A stretch of 64,000 nucleotides of DNA from Kibdelosporangium sp. MJ126-NF4 (GTDB lineage Bacteria > Actinomycetota > Actinomycetes > Mycobacteriales > Pseudonocardiaceae). The stretch spans positions 181,101-245,100 of the forward strand of contig NZ_CDME01000017.1 of the NCBI RefSeq assembly GCF_000826545.1, read 5' to 3'. Positions 50,330-57,285 of the stretch are shown in pieces. Position 1 is the stretch's first letter, and every line of letters starts with the position of its first letter. The translations under genes and the position numbers were made by a program. The notes under the pieces were generated by a model. It saw nothing but the letters and a program-made list of their open reading frames with translations, did no database searches and had not been told where the DNA came from.

Positions 50330-51663
50330 CACGCCACCTCCCGGTAGTCCTTGAGCAACACACCCGACGGCGGCGCACCGGCCTCGCCACGCACGATGGG
50401 ATCGTAGATCCGGGCCGCGCCGTCGAGCACGTCCAGCGGGGGCCGCCAGCCGTCCTCGGCGATGCGCGCCTTGAGCGGCGCGGGATTCTCGTCGGTGATC
50501 CACCCGGTGTCCACACTGGTCACGTAGATGCCCTGGGCGGCGAGATCGTCGGCACTCGTCCGGGTGAGCATGTTCAACGCGGCCTTGGCCATGTTGGTGT
50601 GCGGGTGCGCGCCGGACTTGTACCTCGCGGCGAACCAGCCCTCCACCGCGGAGACGTTCACGATGTAACGCCGGGGGAACGTCGACGCCCGCAGCAGCGG
50701 CATCAGCCCGTCCGCGAGGAGATACGGCGCGATCGCGTTGATCAGGTGCACTTCGAGCATCTCGGCCGGGTCGACGTCACCGAGCCTCGCGGTCCACGAG
50801 TTGACCGGAGACGGGTCGACCACCAGGCCGCTGGCATCGACCGGGCCGTGGCCGGAGGCGACGACATCGGTGCCGGACAGCGCCTGGGTGAGGTCGGGTT
50901 CGGGCAGAGCCGGTGAGAAACCGGGCGCGGCGTCGATGGCCATCGGCGGGGTGACGGCTTCGTTGTCGAGCAGTTGCCCGTAGGTCCACACCGGACGCTT
51001 CACGGTCTGGGCCGCGTTGTTGATCAGGATGTCCAGTGGTCGGCCGTCGGCGCGGAGTTTGTCGGTCAGGCCGACGACCTGGCGCGGGTCCCGCAGGTCG
51101 ATGCCGACGACGTGCAGCCGGTCAAGCGCTTGCGCGGTCACCGGGTCGGCGGCGAACCGGCGGGCCGCGTCGGCGGGGAACCTGGTGGTGACAAGGACTT
51201 CGGCACCGTCCCGGAGCAGCATCCGGACAACGTGGAACCCGATCTTCACCCGCCCGCCGGTGACGAATGCCCGCCGCCCGGTCAGGTCGGCCGAAGCACC
51301 TCGCCGAGCGCGGTTCACCCCGGCACAGGGCGGGCACAGCCACTGGTAGAACGCGTCGAGCTCGTAGTAGGACGCTTTGCAGACGTAGCACTGCTTGCTG
51401 CGCCGCAGCGTCCCGCCGGAGCCCGTGGCTTCGACTGACACGTCCTCGGCGCGGTCGGCCGCGCCCATGCTGGTCTGGGCGATCAGCGCACGGTCGGCCG
51501 CGGCGGACCTACGGCGGCGTTCACGGGTTCGGCGGCGTTTGCTGTCCTTGACGAAGCCGTCGACAGCTCGTTCCATCGCCTGTCGCTGTGGGTGATCGAC
51601 TGGTAACGCGCGCACCTTGGCCAGCATGGCCAGGCACGCCTCGAAGTCCGCGTCATCGATCAC
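50326..51663 (-). CDS. Zinc-ribbon/basic-region SDR-like protein lacking the canonical catalytic Tyr
   Basis: A GTG start, one base after the last tRNA-like gene ends, gives 445 residues. There is an N-terminal helical segment, a highly basic stretch (42-52, KRRRTRERRRR), then a CxxC...CxxC zinc ribbon (Cys92/95/110/113: CYVCKASYYELDAF, WLCPPC). An SDR-type Rossmann domain runs from about 130 (AFVTGGRVKIGFHVVRML; NNAAQ; YIVNVSAVEGWF). Where SDRs have YxxxK, this protein has TNMAK, so the catalytic Tyr is replaced. The basic region and ribbon suggest RNA or DNA binding. Longer upstream in-frame sequence runs through the tRNA-like genes and is rejected as coding. Confidence 0.8.
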   Translation of the reverse strand: MIDDADFEACLAMLAKVRALPVDHPQRQAMERAVDGFVKDSKRRRTRERRRRSAAADRALIAQTSMGAADRAEDVSVEATGSGGTLRRSKQCYVCKASYYELDAFYQWLCPPCAGVNRARRGASADLTGRRAFVTGGRVKIGFHVVRMLLRDGAEVLVTTRFPADAARRFAADPVTAQALDRLHVVGIDLRDPRQVVGLTDKLRADGRPLDILINNAAQTVKRPVWTYGQLLDNEAVTPPMAIDAAPGFSPALPEPDLTQALSGTDVVASGHGPVDASGLVVDPSPVNSWTARLGDVDPAEMLEVHLINAIAPYLLADGLMPLLRASTFPRRYIVNVSAVEGWFAARYKSGAHPHTNMAKAALNMLTRTSADDLAAQGIYVTSVDTGWITDENPAPLKARIAEDGWRPPLDVLDGAARIYDPIVRGEAGAPPSGVLLKDYREVAW

Positions 51664-51664
51664 G

Positions 51665-51738
51665 TGGAGCCGACCGGATTCGAACCGGTGTCCTCCAGTC
51701 TGAGCTAGACGGTGCGACGACCACTGCGCTACGGCCCC
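51665..51738 (-). tRNA. tRNA-like gene 1 with non-canonical anticodon arm
   Basis: It has a sound acceptor stem (GGGGCCG/CGGCTCC), a D arm GCGC-AGTGGTCGTC-GCAC with one C-A mismatch, and a perfect T arm (ACCGG-TTCGAAT-CCGGT). The middle arm has only 16 nt (CGTCTAGCTCAGACTG) where 17 is normal. It folds as GTCT/AGAC around a 5-base loop or GTC/GAC around TAGCTCA, so U33 is missing. No standard anticodon can be assigned. It lies 5 bases after the next tRNA-like gene and one base before the downstream start codon. Confidence 0.65.
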
Positions 51739-51743
51739 AGCGC

Positions 51744-51818
51744 GGACCAGGGCTGGAATCGAACCAGCGTCCTCACGGGTGTGGAGCCCGCGCGCGACGA
51801 CCTCTGCGCTACCCGATC
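51744..51818 (-). tRNA. tRNA-like gene 2, anticodon CCA (tRNA-Trp-like)
   Basis: The acceptor is GATCGGG/CCTGGTC (two wobble pairs). The D arm GCGC-AGAGGTCGTC-GCGC and T arm GCTGG-TTCGATT-CCAGC are sound. The anticodon arm GCGGG-CTCCACA-CCCGT has U33 and CCA at 34-36. It is the most canonical of the three. The usual actinobacterial tRNA-Trp is elsewhere, and this D arm matches its two neighbours rather than tRNA-Trp, so decoding Trp is uncertain. Confidence 0.7.
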
Positions 51819-51848
51819 CGCTCGGGCAGGTTAGCAAAGACGCCAGAC

Positions 51849-51921
51849 AGGCCAGGGTCGGATTCGAACCGACGTCATCCTCGATGAGGTCGAGGCGCGA
51901 CGACCTCTGCGCTACCTGGCC
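51849..51921 (-). tRNA. tRNA-like gene 3 with shortened anticodon arm
   Basis: It has a perfect acceptor (GGCCAGG/CCTGGCC), a perfect D arm GCGC-AGAGGTCGTC-GCGC and a T arm GTCGG-TTCGAAT-CCGAC. The anticodon arm is only 15 nt (CTCGACCTCATCGAG), giving five pairs with a 5-base loop (CCTCA) or four pairs with the loop ACCTCAT. U33 is absent in either case. The variable region GATGAC resembles the GAGGAC of the other two. It is first in the transcript. Confidence 0.65.
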
Positions 51922-51931
51922 TGCGTCGCAC

Positions 51932-51937
51932 ATTTTA
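51932..51937 (-). promoter_or_regulatory. Candidate -10 box (TAAAAT) for the tRNA-like array and downstream operon
   Basis: On the minus strand TAAAAT, preceded by TTG, ends 10 bases before the 5' end of tRNA-like gene 3. A transcript would therefore begin at or just before the tRNA-like RNA. No good -35 box is visible at 17 bp. Confidence 0.4.
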
Positions 51938-52021
51938 CAAGTCGGAGGCAACTTTCTTCCCGCTTTGGCCGTCCAAACCGGCGTTACCGGACGTAACCAC
52001 TCTCAACAAAGGAACCAAACT

Positions 52022-52828
52022 GTGGGGAAAGCATCATCACGGCTGAAGACCATCGCGGCGTTGGTCGCGGTGGGACTCGGCATGGTCGCCGCGCCCGCCC
52101 AGGCGATCATCGGCGGCACACCGACCGCGATCGGCAACACGCCCTGGCTCGGGTACATCAGCAAGCAGGACGGCACCTGGGGCCTGCCGATGGCCGGTTC
52201 GGACAAGCTCGGCGGATGCGGCGGAGCACTGGTCACCCCGACAAAGGTGCTCACTGCCGCGCACTGTGTGATGGTCTTCGGTGAGCCGAAGTACTTCACT
52301 CTCGGTCGCGGCACCAACACCGCGACCACCGGCGGCGTCGTCGCCTCCGTCGCCTCCACGTGGATGCCGCCCGGCGCGATGGATCCATGGGGAAACAAGG
52401 ACTTCGCGGTCCTCACCCTGGCCACGCCGGTCAAGGGATACGCCACCTTGCCGCTGGTGACATCCAAGGAGACGTGGCTGTACGACGAGGGCATGCCTGC
52501 CACGGTCGCCGGCTGGGGGCGGACCGCGGAGGACGGGGAAGCGTCACCAACGCTGAACCAGGTGACGATCCCGCTGGTCGGCGATGACTCCTGTGTGGCG
52601 GCCTACGCCGACTTCGTGGTGAAGGTCGACCGCGTCAACCATGTCTGCGGCGGCGTTCCGGAGGGCGGAAAGGCTCCCTGTCACGGCGATTCCGGCGGTC
52701 CGCTGATCTCGGGCGACAAGCTGATCGGCATCGTGTCCTTCGCGGACGGCTGCGCCCGTCCTGGCAAGCCCGCGGTCTTCACCCGCGTCGTGTCGTTCCT
52801 GGACGAGCTGCGTCCGCAGCTGTCCTGA
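52022..52828 (+). CDS. Secreted trypsin-like serine protease (S1 family)
   Basis: A GTG start with AAAGGA upstream gives 268 residues. A signal peptide (about 1-29, ending APAQA) precedes the mature N-terminus IIGG, itself typical of activated trypsin-like enzymes. The catalytic triad is visible: His in LTAAHC, Asp in NKDFAVLTL, and Ser in CHGDSGGPL. Three disulfide pairs are likely. It is an extracellular protease. There is hardly any propeptide between the signal peptide and IIGG, so it may not need zymogen processing beyond signal cleavage. Confidence 0.93.
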   Translation: MGKASSRLKTIAALVAVGLGMVAAPAQAIIGGTPTAIGNTPWLGYISKQDGTWGLPMAGSDKLGGCGGALVTPTKVLTAAHCVMVFGEPKYFTLGRGTNTATTGGVVASVASTWMPPGAMDPWGNKDFAVLTLATPVKGYATLPLVTSKETWLYDEGMPATVAGWGRTAEDGEASPTLNQVTIPLVGDDSCVAAYADFVVKVDRVNHVCGGVPEGGKAPCHGDSGGPLISGDKLIGIVSFADGCARPGKPAVFTRVVSFLDELRPQLS

Positions 52829-52844
52829 CCAGCGAATGAAATGG

Positions 52845-52869
52845 GGGCGTGGTCGATCCGACCACGCCC
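52845..52869. terminator. Bidirectional terminator between protease and SDR genes
   Basis: An 11-bp perfect stem (GGGCGTGGTCG with its complement) has a 3-base loop and is followed on the plus strand by TTCCTCTTT. It lies between convergent genes. Confidence 0.8.
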
Positions 52870-52876
52870 TTCCTCT

Positions 52877-53638
52877 TTACAGAGGCGTCACGTACGCGCC
52901 GCTGATACCGCCGTCCACGAGGAAGCTGGACGCCGTCATGAACGACGAGTCGTCACTGGCCAGGAACGCCACCGCGGCCGCGATCTCCTCCGGCTCGGCG
53001 AACCGGCCCATCGGCACGTGCACCAGTCGCCGCTGCGCCCGCTCGGCGTCCGAGGCGAACAGTTCCTTGAGCAACGGGGTGTTCACCGGTCCCGGGCACA
53101 GGGCGTTGACCCGGATGCCCTCGCGAGCGAACTGGACACCGAGCTCGCGCGTCATCGACAGAACCGCGCCTTTCGACGCGCTGTAGGAGATCTGCGACGT
53201 CGCCGCGCCCATCACAGCGACGAAGGACGCCGTGTTGATGATCGAGCCCTTGCCCTGGCGCAGCATGTGCGGGATCGCCGCCTTGCAGCAGAGGTAGACC
53301 GAGTTGAGGTTCACGGTCTGTACCTTCTGCCAGACGTCCGGCTCGGTGTTCAGGATGGACTCGTCCTCCGGCGGGGAGATGCCCGCGTTGTTGAAGGCGA
53401 CGTCCAGCGAGCCATAGGTGTCCACTGCGGACTGGAACAGGGCTTCGACCTGTTCCCGGTCGGTCACGTCCGTCTGCACGAACAGGCCGCCGACCTCGTC
53501 GGCCGCGGCCTTGCCCGCTGCCGCGTCGATGTCGGCGACCACGACCTTGGCGCCTTCGCTGGCCAGGCGCCGCACCGACGCGAGGCCGATGCCACTGCCG
53601 CCGCCGGTGACAACCGCGACCCGGTCCTGCAACCTCAT
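52877..53638 (-). CDS. SDR oxidoreductase of the amine-catabolic cluster
   Basis: The 253 residues are a classical SDR: VVTGGGSGIGLASVRRL, the cofactor-choice VVVADID (Asp after strand 2, favouring NAD), NNAG, catalytic Ser in TASFVAVMG, YSASKGAV with Tyr and Lys, and a VDGGISG tail. It ends the minus-strand operon glnA4-like/hydrolase/ALDH/SDR, 13 bases after ALDH. In the gamma-glutamyl-ethanolamide route an alcohol dehydrogenase would be needed before ALDH, and this NAD-type SDR is a candidate. Confidence 0.9.
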   Translation of the reverse strand: MRLQDRVAVVTGGGSGIGLASVRRLASEGAKVVVADIDAAAGKAAADEVGGLFVQTDVTDREQVEALFQSAVDTYGSLDVAFNNAGISPPEDESILNTEPDVWQKVQTVNLNSVYLCCKAAIPHMLRQGKGSIINTASFVAVMGAATSQISYSASKGAVLSMTRELGVQFAREGIRVNALCPGPVNTPLLKELFASDAERAQRRLVHVPMGRFAEPEEIAAAVAFLASDDSSFMTASSFLVDGGISGAYVTPL

Positions 53639-53651
53639 GTTCCCAAGCTCC

Positions 53652-55028
53652 TCAGTCGTTGGCGATGAACACGTTCTTGGTCTCGGTGAACGCCGCGACG
53701 GCGTCCGGCCCGAGTTCCCGGCCGAGGCCGGACTGCTTGAAACCGCCGAAGGGCGTCCAGTACCGCACCGACGAGTGGGAGTTGACGGACAGGTTTCCGG
53801 CCTCGACCCCGCGCGACACGCGCAGCGCGCGGCCGACGTCCCGCGTCCAGATCGAGCCGGACAGGCCGTACTCGGTGTCGTTGGCCAGCCGCAACGCCTC
53901 TTCCTCGTCCTCGAAAGGAAGCACGGTGACGACCGGGCCGAAGACCTCTTCGGTCACCGCACGGTCCGAAGCGGACACTGGGGCGAGAACCGTTGGCGGG
54001 AACCAGAAACCTGGGCCCTGCGGTGCGCTCCCCCGGAAGGCGACGGGTGCGTCGTCGGGCACATAGGACGCGACGGACGAGCGGTGCGCCGAGGAGATCA
54101 GCGGACCCATCTCCGTTGCCTCCTGGCCGGGATCGCCGACCACGACACCCCGCACCGCCGGTTCGAACAGCTCCATGAACTTGTCGTAGACGCTGCGCTG
54201 CACCAGGATCCGTGACCGGGCGCAGCAGTCCTGACCGGCGTTGTCGAAGACCCCGTACGGTGCTGTGGCCGCGGCTTTCGCCAGGTCCGCGTCGGCGAAG
54301 ATGATGTTGGCGTTCTTGCCGCCCAGTTCGAGCGTCAGGCGCTTCACCTGCGCCGCGCAGCCCGCCATGATCTGCTTGCCGACCTCGGTCGACCCGGTGA
54401 ACACGATCTTGCGGACCAGTGGGTGGTCGACGAACCGTTGCCCGACAACGGATCCCTTGCCGGGCAGGACCTGGAACACGTCCTCGGGGATACCGGCGTC
54501 GCGGGCCAGCTCGCCGATCCGGATGGCGGTCAGCGGAGTCAGCTCGGCGGGCTTGAGCACCACGGTGTTGCCCGCGGCCAGCGCGGGAGCGAAGCCCCAG
54601 CCCGCGATCGGCATCGGGAAGTTCCACGGCACGATCACGCCGACGACGCCAAGCGGTTCGGCGAACGTCATGTTCACCCCGCCCGGCACCGGGATCTGCC
54701 TGCCGAACAGGCGTTCCGGCGCCGCCGAGTAGTACTCGACGACGTCACGGACGTTGCCCGCCTCCCAGCGGGCGTTGCCGATGGTGTGCCCGGCGTTGGT
54801 GACCTCCAACCGGGCGAGGTTCTCGATGTCGGCGTCCACAGCGGACGCGAACCGGCGCAGCAGCCGCGCCCGGTCGCCCGGGGCGAGCGCCCGCCACGCG
54901 GGCCAGGCCGCGTGGGCTCGGACGATCGCCGCGTCCGTGTCCTGCGCCGAGGTCGGCGCGACGGTCTCGACGATCTGCTCGGTGGCCGGGTTGATGACGT
55001 CGAACCCTGCGCTGGTCCCTGGGGTCAC
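53652..55028 (-). CDS. NAD(P)-dependent aldehyde dehydrogenase
   Basis: The 458 residues hold the ALDH landmarks: VIVPWNFPMPIAGWGFAPAL, FTGSTEVGKQIM, catalytic Glu in LTLELGGKNANI, catalytic Cys in NAGQDCCARSRILV, and the C-terminal PFGGFKQSGLGRELG. A GTG that overlaps the hydrolase stop (GTGA) is chosen. Genomic context suggests it oxidises a gamma-glutamylated aldehyde in ethanolamine or related amine catabolism. Confidence 0.93.
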   Translation of the reverse strand: MTPGTSAGFDVINPATEQIVETVAPTSAQDTDAAIVRAHAAWPAWRALAPGDRARLLRRFASAVDADIENLARLEVTNAGHTIGNARWEAGNVRDVVEYYSAAPERLFGRQIPVPGGVNMTFAEPLGVVGVIVPWNFPMPIAGWGFAPALAAGNTVVLKPAELTPLTAIRIGELARDAGIPEDVFQVLPGKGSVVGQRFVDHPLVRKIVFTGSTEVGKQIMAGCAAQVKRLTLELGGKNANIIFADADLAKAAATAPYGVFDNAGQDCCARSRILVQRSVYDKFMELFEPAVRGVVVGDPGQEATEMGPLISSAHRSSVASYVPDDAPVAFRGSAPQGPGFWFPPTVLAPVSASDRAVTEEVFGPVVTVLPFEDEEEALRLANDTEYGLSGSIWTRDVGRALRVSRGVEAGNLSVNSHSSVRYWTPFGGFKQSGLGRELGPDAVAAFTETKNVFIAND

Positions 55029-55750
55029 TGCTTTTTCCTCCGAAGCGCGGCCTGCACGAGACCTTGGAACAGACGGACATCCGCGGAGTTCTCCTCCGGA
55101 TGCCATTGGACACCGATGACGAATCCGGCGTCGGGCAGTTCGACGGCCTCGACCGTGCCGTCCTGGGCCCAGCCGACGGCCGACAGGCCGGAGCCCAACT
55201 GGTCGATCGCCTGGTGGTGGTGACAGTGCACGATCACCTGCTCCCCCACCAGGCCGCTGACCACGCTGCCCGGCGCGAGCTTGATCTCGTTGCTGCCGAA
55301 CACCCCCGGTGACGGGTTGTGGCTGTCCGACCCGGCCACCTCGGGCACGTGCTGGTGCAGCGTGCCACCGAGAGCGATGTTGATCAGCTGCAGGCCGCGG
55401 CACACCCCGAGCACGGGCACGTCCGCCTCCAGTGCCAGGTGGAACAGGCCGAACTCGGACGTGTCCCGTTCCGGCCGCAGCGTCCCGGTCGCCGCGTGCG
55501 GCGCCTGGCCGTAGCGGCTCGGGTCGATGTCGGCCCCGCCGGACAGCACCAGTCCGTCCAGACGGGACACGTGTTCCGCCGTCCAGCGGCCGACCGGTGG
55601 CAGCATGACCGGCATCCCGCCCGCGCCGACGATCGAGTCCAGATAGGACCGCATGATCACCGCGGACGGCAGGTCCCACAGCCCGAACCTGGCCTGTTCC
55701 AGGTACGTCGTGATGCCGATCAGGGGGACACTAGAGCCGTTCGAAGCCAC
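55025..55750 (-). CDS. Gamma-glutamyl amide hydrolase, class I glutamine amidotransferase fold (PuuD-like)
   Basis: The 241 residues have the class I GATase triad: nucleophilic Cys in VLGVCRGLQLINIALGG, and His/Glu in GVQWHPEENS. DGLVLSGGADIDPSRYG is typical of gamma-glutamyl-GABA hydrolase (PuuD/peptidase C26). It would release glutamate and the small acid at the end of the gamma-glutamylation route. It overlaps the GS-like gene by 20 bases and ALDH by 4, so the genes are coupled. Confidence 0.92.
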   Translation of the reverse strand: MASNGSSVPLIGITTYLEQARFGLWDLPSAVIMRSYLDSIVGAGGMPVMLPPVGRWTAEHVSRLDGLVLSGGADIDPSRYGQAPHAATGTLRPERDTSEFGLFHLALEADVPVLGVCRGLQLINIALGGTLHQHVPEVAGSDSHNPSPGVFGSNEIKLAPGSVVSGLVGEQVIVHCHHHQAIDQLGSGLSAVGWAQDGTVEAVELPDAGFVIGVQWHPEENSADVRLFQGLVQAALRRKKQ

Positions 55751-57095
55751 GCACTCTCTCCCAATCGGTCACCGCGGCCTCGTAGGCCGCGAGCTCGACG
55801 CGTGCCGTGTTCAGATAGTGCCCGACCACTTCGTCCCCGAACGCGGCCTTCGCCAACTCGCTGTCCGCGAACAGGTCCGCCGCGTCTCGCAGGGTGTGCG
55901 GGACGTGGTCCTTGTCGGAGTCGTAGGCGTTGCCGGTGAACGCCGGTTCCAGCGGCAGCTCGTTCTCGATGCCGTGCAGCCCGGCCGCGATCAGGGCGGC
56001 GACCGCCAGGTACGGGTTGACGTCCCCGCCGGGCACTCGGTTCTCGACCCGCAGCGACGGTCCGTGGCCGACGACGCGCAACGCGCACGTCCGGTTGTCC
56101 TCGCCCCACGCCACGGCGGTCGGCGCGAAGCTGCCGGGGACGAACCGTTTGTAGGAGTTGATGTTCGGCGCGAACAAGTAGGTGAACTCGCGCAGGCAGG
56201 CCAGCTGCCCGGCGAGGAAGTGCTCCATCAGCGGGGAGAACCCGTGTTCGCGGTCGCCTGCCATGACAGCGTTTCCGTCGGCGTCACGGACGCTGATGTG
56301 GATGTGGCAGGAGTTGCCCTCGCGTTCGTTGTACTTGGCCATGAACGTCAGGCTCTTGCCGTGCGCGGCCGCGATCTCCTTGGCACCGGTCTTGTAGATG
56401 CTGTGGTTGTCGCAGGTGGCGAGCGCTTTCGTGTACCGGAAGGCGATCTCGTGCTGGCCGGGGTTGCACTCCCCCTTGGCCGACTCGACGTACAGCCCGG
56501 CGCCGCTCATCTTGTTGCGGATGTCGCGCAGCAGCGGTTCCAGCCGTCCGGTGCCGAGCATCGAGTAGTCCACGTTGTACAGGTTGGACGGCGTCAGGTC
56601 GCGGTAGCCGCTGTGCCATGCCTGTTCGTAGGTGTCGTCGAAGACGATGAACTCCAGCTCGGTGCCGACGTACGCCTCGAGGCCGCGCTCGGCCAGCCGG
56701 TCGAGCTGGCGGCGCAGGATCTGCCTCGGCGACGGGCCGACCGGTCCGCCCTGGACCCATTCCAGGTCGGCGAGCACCAGCGCCGTGCCGTCGTGCCAGG
56801 GCACGCGGCGCAGGGTGCTCAGGTCCGGGCGGAGGACGAAGTCGCCGTAGCCACGGTCCCACGAGGAGATCTCGTATCCACCAACCGTGTTCATTTCCAC
56901 GTCGACGGCCAGCAGGTAGTTGCAGGCCTCGGTGGCGTGTGAGAGGACTTCCTCCATGAAGTACTCGGCCGAGCACCGTTTGCCCTGCAGGCGGCCCTGC
57001 ATGTCGGTCATCGCAACCAGGACCGTGTCGATCTCGCCGGTGTCGACGAGGTCCCTGAGTTGCTCGACGCTCAACAGGCCATCGGTGTGTCGCAT
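55731..57095 (-). CDS. Glutamine-synthetase-like gamma-glutamyl amine synthetase (GlnA4-type)
   Basis: The 454 residues retain the GS fold with ATP and metal motifs (EAYVGTELEFIVFDD, ESAKGECNPGQHEIAF, NEREGNSCHIHISV, RVVGHGPSLRVENRVPGGDVNPYLA). They lack the adenylylation tail and the high-similarity signature of GlnA. Such GS-like enzymes in Streptomyces glutamylate polyamines (GlnA2/3) or ethanolamine (GlnA4). The neighbouring ethanolamine-type permease favours the GlnA4 role. The ATG with AGGGG before it is chosen. It is first gene of the minus operon and divergent from the permease. Confidence 0.9.
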   Translation of the reverse strand: MRHTDGLLSVEQLRDLVDTGEIDTVLVAMTDMQGRLQGKRCSAEYFMEEVLSHATEACNYLLAVDVEMNTVGGYEISSWDRGYGDFVLRPDLSTLRRVPWHDGTALVLADLEWVQGGPVGPSPRQILRRQLDRLAERGLEAYVGTELEFIVFDDTYEQAWHSGYRDLTPSNLYNVDYSMLGTGRLEPLLRDIRNKMSGAGLYVESAKGECNPGQHEIAFRYTKALATCDNHSIYKTGAKEIAAAHGKSLTFMAKYNEREGNSCHIHISVRDADGNAVMAGDREHGFSPLMEHFLAGQLACLREFTYLFAPNINSYKRFVPGSFAPTAVAWGEDNRTCALRVVGHGPSLRVENRVPGGDVNPYLAVAALIAAGLHGIENELPLEPAFTGNAYDSDKDHVPHTLRDAADLFADSELAKAAFGDEVVGHYLNTARVELAAYEAAVTDWERVRGFERL

Positions 57096-57150
57096 CGGCA
57101 CCCCTATCCAAAGGATCGCTCCCGATCCATTGATGGTCATTGCTACCCGA

Positions 57151-57205
57151 GTGTCAAGGTGCATGTCAACGGCGCCGGATGTACCGCCGCACGCACCCTT
57201 GACAC
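57151..57205. promoter_or_regulatory. Inverted repeat GTGTCAAGG-TGC / GCACCCTTGACAC in the divergent promoter region
   Basis: Arms at 57151-57162 and 57193-57205 match except for one extra base. Each contains a TTGACA-type -35 hexamer, one reading toward the GS-like gene and one toward the permease. This is a plausible shared promoter/operator of the amine-catabolic cluster; no regulator gene adjoins it. Confidence 0.45.
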
Positions 57206-57285
57206 GAAGATGTAACCCGTATCACTCTTCCCGGCAACCAAAAGGACCAAAGGTAACCCATTGATCACGTAGACAGGGAGCACCG

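Noticed and set aside
51744..51818. Simple annotation as a second normal tRNA-Trp
   Set aside because: CCA is readable, but the D arm and variable region match its unusual neighbours rather than a standard tRNA-Trp, so it is listed as tRNA-like.
51664..51951. Open frame extending the SDR-like protein upstream to 51951
   Set aside because: The extra residues are a translation of the three tRNA-like genes (for example GHRFESGRLH-type peptides typical of T-arm sequence). The GTG at 51663 is the better start.
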